Below, one piece after another: positions 1 through 8,134 of a stretch of 59,304 nt of DNA. A program made the position numbers and the translations under genes. The notes beneath the pieces were generated by a model. That model did no database searches. It saw only the letters and a program-made list of their open reading frames with translations, and was not told the origin of the DNA. Positions within the stretch are counted from its first letter, which is position 1; each line of letters begins with the position of its first letter. Source of the stretch: Bacteroidales bacterium (GTDB lineage: Bacteria > Bacteroidota > Bacteroidia > Bacteroidales > UBA932); the NCBI GenBank assembly GCA_017477465.1, contig JAFUVU010000042.1, positions 1-59,304 of the forward strand, written 5' to 3'.

Positions 1-111
1 AACGCTTCTGCAGAATCACTCAACTCCAAGATGAAAGCCTTCAGGGCTCAACTCAGAGGTGTATCAGATCTACCCTTCTTCATGTTCCGCTTATGCACAA
101 TCTTCGGGTAA
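1..111 (+). CDS. IS transposase, C-terminal end only (partial at window edge)
   Basis: Frame 1 is open from the first base to a TAA at 109-111 and encodes 36 residues containing AESLNSKMKAFRAQLRG and DLPFFMFRL. This resembles the C-terminus of Bacteroidetes DDE transposases of the ISL3-related ISAON1 type, which as I recall end in a similar 'ESFNAKIKxFRxxLRGVxDxPFFLFRL' stretch. The rest lies left of the window, so whether the element is intact is unknown. The IS end probably lies within the next 40 bases, directly upstream of the response regulator gene. The assignment rests on remembered family similarity. Confidence 0.6.
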   Translation, partial: NASAESLNSKMKAFRAQLRGVSDLPFFMFRLCTIFG

Positions 112-143
112 CTTCCCACGGAAGATTGCAGGTGTGCCACTAT

Positions 144-563
144 ATGACACCGTTTTTTGCACAAGACCACGACTATTCAAAGTACAACGTTCTGGCCGTA
201 GATGACATTCCTTTGAATCTGCTGCTGGTACAGAAAATGCTGTCGCGGTTCAACTTCAAGATGCGCACCGCCGCCAACGGCCAGCTTGCCCTGGACGCCG
301 TGGCCGCCCAGAAACCCGACCTTATCCTTCTGGACCTGATGATGCCCGGCATCGACGGATTCGAAGTTATACGAAGACTGAGAGCAAACCCGGAAACGGC
401 AGACATCCAGATAGTTATCCTAAGCGCCTTGAACTCCAACGAAGACGTGGTGAAAGGCTTCAACGTAGGCGCCAACGACTTCATCATGAAGCCCATCATC
501 ATGGAGAAACTGCTCTCCTGCGTGGTAACCCAGATGCAAATCGTAGAAGGGAAAAACAAGTAA
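144..563 (+). CDS. Single-domain response regulator (CheY-like receiver)
   Basis: A 139-aa cytoplasmic phosphoacceptor protein made of one receiver domain. It shows the acidic pair in LAVDD, the phosphoacceptor Asp in LILLDLMMPG, the conserved Ser in VILSA and the Lys in FIMKP. No DNA-binding or enzymatic output domain follows, so output must come through a partner protein. ATG 144 is chosen because an upstream in-frame start at 93 lies in IS-derived sequence. Its stop TAA overlaps the ATG of the TPR membrane protein (TAATG at 561-565), indicating translational coupling. The IS end just upstream may have replaced the native promoter or the first codons. No histidine kinase is visible in the window next to it. 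Confidence 0.85.
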   Translation: MTPFFAQDHDYSKYNVLAVDDIPLNLLLVQKMLSRFNFKMRTAANGQLALDAVAAQKPDLILLDLMMPGIDGFEVIRRLRANPETADIQIVILSALNSNEDVVKGFNVGANDFIMKPIIMEKLLSCVVTQMQIVEGKNK

Positions 564-1894
564 TGCGAAGGCTCTTTCTCCTTGCCGCGGCCCTGCTGCT
601 GGGATTGGTTTCCAATGCCCAGATAGTGAACCGTTTACGCGTAGATCAGGACACCTTCCTGCGCTACGCATACGGCCGCATGCAGCAGTTCAGTCCGGAG
701 AACCTGGCCCTGGCCGATTCCCTGTACACCCTTGGCTCAGAGAAAGACAACTTCCGATACAAATGCCTGGCGCTGTCGCTGGAAATGCCGGTGCGCTTCG
801 CTCAGGGAGAATATGCCCGGATGGACGAGACCGCCCAGGAAGTGAAAACCCTCCTGGCAGAGCGTAAAGACCTGAGAGAGTTCTACTTCTCCTTCCTGCA
901 CGAGTACTGCGAATATCTGGTCCACATCGGCAGGTCTTCCGACGCCATGCTCGAAGCAAGGGCCATGGAGCGCCTGGCCCAGGCCGAAAAGAAGCCGGTG
1001 GGCAAGATGTACTCTTACCGCATTATCGGCCTGATACAGAGCTACAGGGACAATTCCTACCTGGCGATCCAGAATATGGAGAAAGCGGTCCGCTTCAGCC
1101 GCGAAGCAAGGGCCGAGCAGGACCTCCCCAACCTCTTCATCCTCCTTGCGCAGGAAAACGTGAAAATGAAAAACTTCCAGGAGGCCGAGAATTACGTCCT
1201 CCGCGCGGAGGAGTATCAGTCCTTCTTCCCGTCGGTCCGGCTCAAAGCGCAAATGACGCGCGCCTACCTCTACTACGTGTCCGGCCGCATGGACCTCTTT
1301 TGGCGCACTTACGAAGCCCTCACCAGCGATCCGCTCTACAGGATGCAGGCCGATGCCGATTCCCGCTACGGGCTGGACATCAGCTATTTACGCTCCCATC
1401 GGCTCTTCAATGAAGCCCTTGTAAAGGCCGATTCCCTAAGCACTTCCCGCGAGCGCTATGCACATAAGCACGGCATCTACGCCGACCTGGGGGACTTCGG
1501 CTCCGCCTACGGCAACCTCTCCTCCCTTATGAATGAGAAGGATTCCATCTACATCAAGGTCCAGAACGAAGACCTGGCTATTCTGGATGCCGAAATGAAC
1601 AACGCGCAGCTTAGGGAAGAAGCCCAAAAACTTAAGGCTCAGAACCAGATGACCATCCTGCTGGGCTTTCTGGTGATGTTTGCCATTGCGTTCGCATCCA
1701 TACTTATACAGCAATGGCAGCTGCGTGAAAACCTTGACGAAATGCGCCGCAAGAACAACGAGGCGCTTGCTGCAAGACGCGCATTCCAGAAGGCGATGGA
1801 TTCGAAGGAAAGCGAAAACGACTACAAGATAAAAATCCTGCAAAACCGCACCACCAACGTGCTCACCGATTATGAAGATTTCCTCAATAGTTAA
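563..1894 (+). CDS. Exported TPR-like protein with C-terminal membrane segment and coiled coil
   Basis: A 443-aa protein with a signal peptide (MRRLFLLAAALLLGLVSNAQ), a helical repeat region at roughly residues 30-330 with TPR-like spacing, a charged coiled coil near 335-365, one membrane segment near 365-385 (LGFLVMFAIAFASIL) and a short cytoplasmic coiled-coil tail. The layout matches Bacteroidetes TPR sensor proteins whose cytoplasmic side usually carries a histidine kinase or HTH domain. Here the tail is only about 60 residues and has no kinase, so it may signal through the preceding receiver protein or be a shortened sensor. It is translationally coupled to its neighbours on both sides. 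Specific function unknown. Confidence 0.65.
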   Translation: MRRLFLLAAALLLGLVSNAQIVNRLRVDQDTFLRYAYGRMQQFSPENLALADSLYTLGSEKDNFRYKCLALSLEMPVRFAQGEYARMDETAQEVKTLLAERKDLREFYFSFLHEYCEYLVHIGRSSDAMLEARAMERLAQAEKKPVGKMYSYRIIGLIQSYRDNSYLAIQNMEKAVRFSREARAEQDLPNLFILLAQENVKMKNFQEAENYVLRAEEYQSFFPSVRLKAQMTRAYLYYVSGRMDLFWRTYEALTSDPLYRMQADADSRYGLDISYLRSHRLFNEALVKADSLSTSRERYAHKHGIYADLGDFGSAYGNLSSLMNEKDSIYIKVQNEDLAILDAEMNNAQLREEAQKLKAQNQMTILLGFLVMFAIAFASILIQQWQLRENLDEMRRKNNEALAARRAFQKAMDSKESENDYKIKILQNRTTNVLTDYEDFLNS

Positions 1895-2294
1895 AAACCA
1901 CAAGAGCGAACTGCTTGCTCTTGCCCTATTTCTGTCGGGCGCCACATTGGGCATGCTGGGCCTTATACAGAAAGTTCCATTGGTGCTGGGCATCCTCGGC
2001 ATAGTTATTCTTGCCACCGGATTGTTCTACTTCTGCCTGCGCTACACCTCCGAAAAGGTGTACAAGGAGTACTATAAAGACAGCTATGAGATTGAGCATG
2101 GGACCATTGAGGACGAGATTCGCAAATCCATGCGCTATCATCGCTACCAGGAAGCCGTCCTGGGCCGATACGAAAGCGCCTGCCGCGACCTGGGCCTGGT
2201 GGACGAGCAAAAAGACTGGCTCCTGGACCTTCTGATGGCCGAAAAGAACAAAGTGGACAGAGAGCTGGAAGCAGAAGGCGGCGGCCATATCTAG
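1872..2294 (+). CDS. Small two-TM membrane protein, unknown function
   Basis: A 140-aa protein with two hydrophobic segments at about residues 14-33 and 36-57 (LALALFLSGATLGMLGL and VLGILGIVILATGLFYF), followed by a charged, soluble, helical C-terminal region of about 80 residues. Its start overlaps the end of the TPR protein by 23 bases, so the two are probably co-translated and may act together. I do not recognise a family. It is the last gene of the response regulator operon; 24-bp repeats follow. Confidence 0.6.
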   Translation: MKISSIVKNHKSELLALALFLSGATLGMLGLIQKVPLVLGILGIVILATGLFYFCLRYTSEKVYKEYYKDSYEIEHGTIEDEIRKSMRYHRYQEAVLGRYESACRDLGLVDEQKDWLLDLLMAEKNKVDRELEAEGGGHI

Positions 2295-2301
2295 CCCTCC
2301 C

Positions 2302-2402
2302 CTGTCATTTCGACCGCGTTCCGCTTTGTCATTTCAATTGCGTCCCGCTCTGTCATTTCAATTGCGTCCCGCTCTGTCATTTCGAGCGTAGCCGAGAAAT
2401 CT
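2302..2402 (+). repeat. Four 24-bp tandem repeats (TGTCATTTCRA family)
   Basis: TGTCATTTC begins at 2303, 2327, 2351 and 2375, an exact 24-base period. Units two and three are TGTCATTTCAATTGCGTCCC plus GCTC/GCTT; the last ends in GAGCGTAGCCGAGAAATCTC. The same core appears inverted at 53190-53346, and a TGTCATTCTGAGCGAAGC version lies at the end of xylB. Such units are widespread intergenic repeats in many bacterial genomes, including Bacteroidetes. Confidence 0.85.
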
Positions 2403-2409
2403 CATTTTC

Positions 2410-2440
2410 TTTGCATTTTCAGTTTTTTATTGTATCTTTG
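2410..2440 (+). promoter_or_regulatory. Promoter for tRNA-Val
   Basis: TTTG at 2410-2413, 19 nt spacer, TATCTTTG at 2433-2440, 14 nt before the tRNA. Matches the Bacteroidetes -33/-7 consensus. Confidence 0.8.
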
Positions 2441-2454
2441 CATTCCCAAAATGA

Positions 2455-2529
2455 GGGCGGTTAGCTCAGTTGGTTCAGAGCACCTGCCTTACAAGCAGGG
2501 GGTCACTGGTTCGAATCCAGTACCGCCCA
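2455..2529 (+). tRNA. tRNA-Val (UAC anticodon)
   Basis: A 75-nt cloverleaf. Acceptor strands GGGCGGT (2455-2461) and ACCGCCC (2522-2528) pair fully, discriminator A at 2529, T-loop TTCGAAT. The anticodon stem is CCTGC/GCAGG around CTTACAA, giving TAC. CCA is not encoded. Confidence 0.95.
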
Positions 2530-2542
2530 CTCCTTAAAATCA

Positions 2543-2574
2543 AGCACTTACGCCACCGTAGGTGCTTTTTTTTT
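2543..2574 (+). terminator. Rho-independent terminator of tRNA-Val
   Basis: AGCACTTACG (2543-2552), loop CCAC, CGTAGGTGCT (2557-2566) with one G.U pair, then a T run to 2574. Confidence 0.85.
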
Positions 2575-2642
2575 ATGCCACAATCGGCCTATATCTATAG
2601 TTACCCATTAACGAACTCGCAAGAGCGTTGTATCGGCATCAC

Positions 2643-2751
2643 CCTCGACACGTAACCATCATTGCCACAGCCACTTACAGAAATCAAGTGTGACTTTTTG
2701 CCACACTTGATTTCAGGAAAATGCTGTGTAACAGGGAGTTACATGTCAAGG
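2643..2751. repeat. 109-bp palindromic element, copy 1
   Basis: Left arm starts CCTCGACACGTAAC, right arm ends GTTACATGTCAAGG. Inner stem AAATCAAGTGTG (2681-2692), loop ACTTTTTGC (2693-2701), CACACTTGATTT (2702-2713). The right arm overlaps the 3' end of the macroglobulin gene and supplies its stop codon TAA (complement of 2739-2741). Confidence 0.95.
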
Positions 2752-5700
2752 TTGGATTCCAGGGGAGGGAGGGCGGCGCTGTTGGCACGGTAGTGGGGGG
2801 CGTAGAGGGATTCGATAACAGTGACTGGAGCGGTAAAGCGGCCCGCACGTGTGACATAGAATTCCTCTGTGAGCGTAGTGTTCTCCTCCGGATAGCTGTC
2901 AAAGTAATACTCTGTAGCAGAGGCCTTTACATTGCGATAGCCCTGAGGATAGAAGCCCCAGACGTAGCCGGGCCGACGAGGAATGATAAAGCGGTAGCCG
3001 ATGTGCCCGGACAACTGTTGCACAGGGTCGAGGGAAGCCTCGCGCCCGGCAGTGAGTTTGACGAAGGAGCGATTCTCGGCGTTCCATATCTCGTATTTGA
3101 CGACAATCTTGTCGCCGACCTTGACCTTATCGCCCTCCTTGATCTCCTTCAGCACAACTTTCACGTCGTTGGGACCGGACTTGTCGTCAAAAACGCGTTC
3201 CTCGCTCACTTCGCGGAAGAACTTGCGCTCAATCTTGAAGCCGTTTCCGCTGGCCTTAATCGCCTGGAAAGGAGCTTCATAACTTGCCGACAGGGCCAGA
3301 ACGCGAGTCTGGAGCACATGCTCAGGACCGTCCAGGATGGAAGTAATAGCGTCGATATAGGCAGGCTCGGTGTCCCACTTCTGGGTCTCCTTCTGCAGCA
3401 TGAGCCAGATCCGGATTCCGTTGGAGACAGTGCGCGCCTTCTCGATGTCGGAATAGAATTCGGTGCGTCCGTCGGCAACGACGCCGGTCATAAGATCGCA
3501 AAGGAGCGAGTGGGCATACGCTTCACTTTCCATCAGACCCCGCCAAGGCATCACGGCATTGGGATAGTACCATCCGCCGTCGCGGTGCTCGACTGCATAC
3601 TCGAGAAGGGAGGCGATATCGGCCTTCATCGATTTTTCGAGCTTGCTCTTTGTGCCGAAGCTGATGCCAAGGCTCTTGGCCAGGGCCAGACCATTGTCGG
3701 TGTAAAGCAAGTGCTTGAGCGTGAGGAGCCTGCGGCCCTTTGCCAGGATCTGTCCCTGCAGGCCGCGGCCGTCCTTCTTCGAAGGAGTGAGGTAATCCTT
3801 CGCCCATTTCTTGAACTGGGAGACGCGTTTCTTGTCGGCCTGGGTGACCGGGGTCAGCTGGAAGGGGACATCGGCCCAGAGGGCACGGATATGCAGGAAC
3901 TGCTCGTCGCTTACCCAGCCGCACCAGTAAGGGAGCGTTGCACCGAACTGCGTCTTATCCAGGAACTTAACGGAAGCGGTCATGTCCGGAACGTCGAAGC
4001 CGCGGTCGCGGAGCTTGGCAAAGCGCTCAAGGAGAACGGCGGTAATTACTGCCGATGAGTTCATCCCCTCGAACCAGCCAAAGCCTCCATCCGCATTCTT
4101 GCAGGCGAGAATCTTCTCAAGCAATTCTGCGTCAGAGAGTTCGGTAGGCTCCTGCATCTGCAGCCTGGAAGCCATCTTGCGGACGTACCAGGCTTCGGAA
4201 AGCGAGAGAACGTCTTCGGCCGATGGATTCACATGCGTTGGAATGGCATCCTTGACCATATCGAGGACGGTGATTTCTTTAAGGATGGCGTCTGCGCCAG
4301 GCACGTTCACAAAGCGGGAACGCAGTTCCTTAAGCAGGGCTTCGCGGTCCATATCGGCAAGAAGAACTGCCGAATGTGCCTCCGTAAGCACTTGAGCGGC
4401 AGGATATACCGGGATGGTGACGCGGACTGCGTCGGAGAAATCGGCAGCTTTGAAACCGGCCGTGAGCACTATGTCTCCGGGGCGCTCCGCCTTTACGGTA
4501 AAGCTGCGCGAAACGGTTTTCCCTGCAGGAATGGTGACGGGAATCTGCTGTTCGCCGCTACCGGTGCTGAGGGCAAGTATTCCGGAGATTTCGTAATCGA
4601 CAATGCTGGAAGCGCTGACGGCCACTTCATACTGGTCTCCGACATACAGGAAACGAGGTTCTGCAATTGCCACTTTCACAGGCAGCGACACTACCATCTC
4701 CTTCTCTTCGACGGCGTTGCGCATGGCAGCGTCGTGCGCGAGGACGCGGACATAGTAGGTGGACAGCTTGTCGGAAGTGCGGAAGCTGAAAGTGAGCGTT
4801 CCGTCAGGCTGAGGGCGCAGGTGAGGCTGGAAGGTAAGCGACTGCGCAAATTCCTCGCGCACAGTCACTTCCTGAAGCACTCCGGCGTCTTCCTCTACCA
4901 TGACATCCTGGTCGAAGCTTTCCTCCACATCCGCCGATTCCCTCACCGCCATGGCCAACATCGGCATGGCTTCATCCATGACGGCACGGTTTTTAGCCCT
5001 GCTGCCAAGCATAGCACCTTTAACGTGTATTGCATCGTCCAGGGTATCCACATTGTCCTCCCTATTGGTAACAACGCCGCAGGCCGTATGAATGTATGGA
5101 GCATCAACGCCGATATCATGCGTATTCACCAAAGGCCAATAGTTGCGGGCGATGGCATCCACGCTCTTGTCCCAGGCGGCGGCCAGAACCTCCGCATCGG
5201 GAGCCGTCTTCACAGAGAAGCTGTATTCCACGCCGGGATAGCCCTTTTCATGGAAGCGGGTGTATTGCAGCGGAAGGGTATATTTGTCTTTTTCCTTCCT
5301 GTATTCGCGGCCGAAGTTGAAACTCTTCCCATGCTGGAAGTAGAACACCTGAAGGCGCACTGCGTCGGGATAGCTGTCCAAGTAGGGAATATTGAAATTT
5401 TCCAACGTGCTGTCGACAACTCTAATTGCCTGAGAGTAAAGCACTTCCCTATTCGCTCCAAAGAGAGTGAACAAAGCGTACGCATCGCCTGCCGATGAGC
5501 CGAGCCGTGCCGATATCGCACCTCCTTCCGCCACGGTGAGCGCACCGGGGATGAAGACGCGGGACACCTTGTCGGACAGGCTTCTTTCCCCGGGAATGGA
5601 GCAAAGAAGGCTGAGGGTTGTGTTTGCTTTCAGTTCTGCACCATCGGCCTTTTTGACCTTGGTGCCGGCTTTGAGGGTATAGAATCCATTGCCCGGAAGG

Positions 5701-7976
5701 GTAAGGGTAAACGGCTCCATGGAAGGGACTTCCCCTTCGGCAATTACCTTTTCGCCGTCCAAAAGGGTGTAGCTCACTTTGCCGGGCACCGGGCGGGAAG
5801 AATTGTCCAGGACAGAGAGGTCCAGCTTGACTTCCGGGACTGTGACGGCAAATCTGGGATCACGTTTCCAATAATAGGATTCGTTCTCCGACGTCAGATA
5901 AAGGTCTGCATTGGCCGCATTAAGGACAGAGGCACGCACGGAGATATTGTCGCCGACGAAGAAGCCGTGCGAGAATTCGTGGGTTTCGCCGCTCGCTTCA
6001 GTGACCGTGAGCTCTACGTCGTAATAGCCCGAAGATTTGGCGGGAACGTTGACGCAGAAGGTATTCCCTTCTTCCACAGGCACTTCCGTCTCCAAAACCA
6101 CATTCGAATAGCATCTTACCCTTGCCGATATGCGGGCCCCGCTGACATTATGCCCTGAGTAGCTTGTAAGGCGGCCGCGAACCGGGATGGTTTCGTTCGT
6201 CAGATAGAGTTTGTCGATAGGGTCGAAACTCAGGTCGAAGGTAGGTAGGACGAATTCATCGACCCGGAAGCTGTCAGAGCCATAGTCTTCCGCTTCCAGG
6301 GAGAAGTAACCGTTCCGCAGGCCTTTGGGCAGGAGGAAGCATCCAGATACGGAGCCGAATGAATTGGTGGTAAATTCCTTATTTTCAAGCACATTACCTT
6401 CCGAGTCCTTCAGGCGGATCTTCACCTTTTTACCCTTCAGAACTTCGAAAGAAGTGGCGGGGTTTCCTTTGAAGAAGACAGCCTTGAAGTGCATACTGTC
6501 ACCGGGGTTGTATGCGCCTCTGTCACGATAGAAATTGCATCTGTTGTACTCGTGGTTATAGACCTTGGGAAGCTCGCGTTCCAGGCTCACCGGGCGGGAC
6601 TTTCTGTTGCCGCTGGCCGCAACGATGGTATAATATGCCGATTTTGAATCCAGCACCTTCTTAAACGACTGAGGCAGAGGGGTAAAACCGTCCAGCTTAA
6701 GTGTGGTTTTAGCCACCTGCTTGTCGCCCTTGTACAGATACAGGGTTGCCGAGCGCAGCGGGACGCCGGTTTCATAGTCGGCCACGTAGGCGCAGACGCC
6801 GCGATTGTCGTGACGGGTGGCTATGGAAAGGGTGTACTGCGTGTAATAGGCTATGTCGTCGTTATCTCCGCTTTTGACTTCCACGCTGTAGCTGCCATCG
6901 GCCAGTTTTGGCATGGCAATTTTCATTGTGTCAGGCACATAGAAGCTGTTTACGGGATTGGTGAGGCGCCAGGTCTGGATGGACTTTTTGCCCTCCCGGA
7001 GCACGACGTTGGCCTTTTTCAGATTGTGCAGAAGCACGACGATCCGGTCATTTTCTATGCTTACGTTCACGTCCTCGCCCGTCAGGGTCCGGCAGAGAGA
7101 CTCGACGCCTGTGCAGCCCTCGGCTATCGTCGCTTCGTCGCCCGTGAAGCTTTTGCGCTCTGCCTCAAAGGCTTTGGCCTCGTCGTAAAGGGCTTTGTAG
7201 CTGGCCGAATCGGCCTTTTTTCTGTCGAGAAGCTGCTTGCGGATGCGGAAAACCTCCCCTCTGGGGTACATGGCAGCCGCCTTGCCGGGATATCTGTCGG
7301 CAAGCTCCTGATAGGCCTTCATCTCATCTTCGGCCATGGAATCTGGCCAATATTTCGTGCCGATTGCATAGAAATCCAAAGCCAATTCGTTGGGATATAC
7401 GCCGGCAACTTCTTCTTTCAGAAGCTGGAACAGGCCGTCGTTTTGGATTATTATGTACCGGCGGCTTCCAAGCAGAGCCCACAGCACATATTCCTTGTCA
7501 CTGCGGATGAAAGGCCTCAGCTTACCGCCAAGGTAGCCATCAACGCCGCGATGGAAAGGCCTGTTCAGGCCCTCGAAGCCGTCGGGATGCTCCTGCACAA
7601 ACTGCCATATTGCGTCGGAGGAATATCCCGCCCAGTCTTTCATCCAGCGGAAGGTCACTATCGGCTCATTATAATCTTCAATCTCTTTCTGAAGATTCTG
7701 GCGAAGTTGGTCCCTTTGCTTCCAGTCCCGCCTTTGGACGGAACTTACATATTCCGTTGCAGCGTCGTAAAAATCTACGGAAAGTCGCTTTGCTGCGGCT
7801 TCCTGTTTGATTTTGGATAGAATATCGGCTTCCTTTTGCGGTCTGTCGGCCTTGTAAGCCTCCTGGTACTGCTTCCAGAGGGTGGTTAGTTGATGTCCGT
7901 CAGTCATAGGTTGAGCTTTTAATTGCGCACCGGCCGCCAATAGCGCCAGCGCCGCGGTTATAAATATCTGTCTCAT
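2739..7976 (-). CDS. Alpha-2-macroglobulin-like exported protein (no thioester)
   Basis: A very large (about 1745 aa) protein with signal peptide (start taken at MRQIFITAALALL; an in-frame ATG four codons upstream is possible). Its middle has macroglobulin domains, including an MG2-like segment DRGAYNPGDSMHFKAVFF; the A2M domain lies around residues 1010-1080, with LTFQPHLRPQPDGTLTFSF; a helical thioester-type domain follows (DGGFGWFEGMNSSAV). The Cys-Gly-Glu-Gln thioester motif is not seen. Bacterial macroglobulins trap proteases in the envelope; thioester-less forms are known. There is no lipobox, so it is probably periplasmic. The C-terminal residues DM and the stop lie in the 109-bp palindrome. 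It is monocistronic, with another palindrome upstream. Confidence 0.85.
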   Translation of the reverse strand: MRQIFITAALALLAAGAQLKAQPMTDGHQLTTLWKQYQEAYKADRPQKEADILSKIKQEAAAKRLSVDFYDAATEYVSSVQRRDWKQRDQLRQNLQKEIEDYNEPIVTFRWMKDWAGYSSDAIWQFVQEHPDGFEGLNRPFHRGVDGYLGGKLRPFIRSDKEYVLWALLGSRRYIIIQNDGLFQLLKEEVAGVYPNELALDFYAIGTKYWPDSMAEDEMKAYQELADRYPGKAAAMYPRGEVFRIRKQLLDRKKADSASYKALYDEAKAFEAERKSFTGDEATIAEGCTGVESLCRTLTGEDVNVSIENDRIVVLLHNLKKANVVLREGKKSIQTWRLTNPVNSFYVPDTMKIAMPKLADGSYSVEVKSGDNDDIAYYTQYTLSIATRHDNRGVCAYVADYETGVPLRSATLYLYKGDKQVAKTTLKLDGFTPLPQSFKKVLDSKSAYYTIVAASGNRKSRPVSLERELPKVYNHEYNRCNFYRDRGAYNPGDSMHFKAVFFKGNPATSFEVLKGKKVKIRLKDSEGNVLENKEFTTNSFGSVSGCFLLPKGLRNGYFSLEAEDYGSDSFRVDEFVLPTFDLSFDPIDKLYLTNETIPVRGRLTSYSGHNVSGARISARVRCYSNVVLETEVPVEEGNTFCVNVPAKSSGYYDVELTVTEASGETHEFSHGFFVGDNISVRASVLNAANADLYLTSENESYYWKRDPRFAVTVPEVKLDLSVLDNSSRPVPGKVSYTLLDGEKVIAEGEVPSMEPFTLTLPGNGFYTLKAGTKVKKADGAELKANTTLSLLCSIPGERSLSDKVSRVFIPGALTVAEGGAISARLGSSAGDAYALFTLFGANREVLYSQAIRVVDSTLENFNIPYLDSYPDAVRLQVFYFQHGKSFNFGREYRKEKDKYTLPLQYTRFHEKGYPGVEYSFSVKTAPDAEVLAAAWDKSVDAIARNYWPLVNTHDIGVDAPYIHTACGVVTNREDNVDTLDDAIHVKGAMLGSRAKNRAVMDEAMPMLAMAVRESADVEESFDQDVMVEEDAGVLQEVTVREEFAQSLTFQPHLRPQPDGTLTFSFRTSDKLSTYYVRVLAHDAAMRNAVEEKEMVVSLPVKVAIAEPRFLYVGDQYEVAVSASSIVDYEISGILALSTGSGEQQIPVTIPAGKTVSRSFTVKAERPGDIVLTAGFKAADFSDAVRVTIPVYPAAQVLTEAHSAVLLADMDREALLKELRSRFVNVPGADAILKEITVLDMVKDAIPTHVNPSAEDVLSLSEAWYVRKMASRLQMQEPTELSDAELLEKILACKNADGGFGWFEGMNSSAVITAVLLERFAKLRDRGFDVPDMTASVKFLDKTQFGATLPYWCGWVSDEQFLHIRALWADVPFQLTPVTQADKKRVSQFKKWAKDYLTPSKKDGRGLQGQILAKGRRLLTLKHLLYTDNGLALAKSLGISFGTKSKLEKSMKADIASLLEYAVEHRDGGWYYPNAVMPWRGLMESEAYAHSLLCDLMTGVVADGRTEFYSDIEKARTVSNGIRIWLMLQKETQKWDTEPAYIDAITSILDGPEHVLQTRVLALSASYEAPFQAIKASGNGFKIERKFFREVSEERVFDDKSGPNDVKVVLKEIKEGDKVKVGDKIVVKYEIWNAENRSFVKLTAGREASLDPVQQLSGHIGYRFIIPRRPGYVWGFYPQGYRNVKASATEYYFDSYPEENTTLTEEFYVTRAGRFTAPVTVIESLYAPHYRANSAALPPLESNLDM

Positions 7977-8023
7977 TTCAAGAAACATTTTTTGCTGAAT
8001 TCTTCAACAATCGTGCCCTTTCC

Positions 8024-8133
8024 ACCGTGGCACGCAAACGCCTGATTCCCAGCCGCTTCCTGAAATCAAGTGTGTCTTTTTGCCACACTTGATTTTAGCA
8101 AGTTGTTGAGTATTAGGGACATGCGTGTCTAGG
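8024..8133. repeat. 109-bp palindromic element, copy 2
   Basis: Inner stem AAATCAAGTGTG (8063-8074), loop TCTTTTTGC (8075-8083), CACACTTGATTT (8084-8095). Right arm ends CATGCGTGTCTAGG at 8133, one base from the folC stop (8135-8137). The left outer arm is the most degenerate of the family (GGCACGCAAACG). Confidence 0.9.
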
Positions 8134-8134
8134 G

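Noticed and set aside
2302-2402. 24-bp tandem units considered as a CRISPR array
   Set aside because: The repeats are contiguous with no spacers and no cas genes are in the window.
2543-2574. Inverted repeat AGCACTTACG/CGTAGGTGCT considered as a further member of the palindromic family
   Set aside because: The sequence and size differ; it is an ordinary terminator directly after tRNA-Val.
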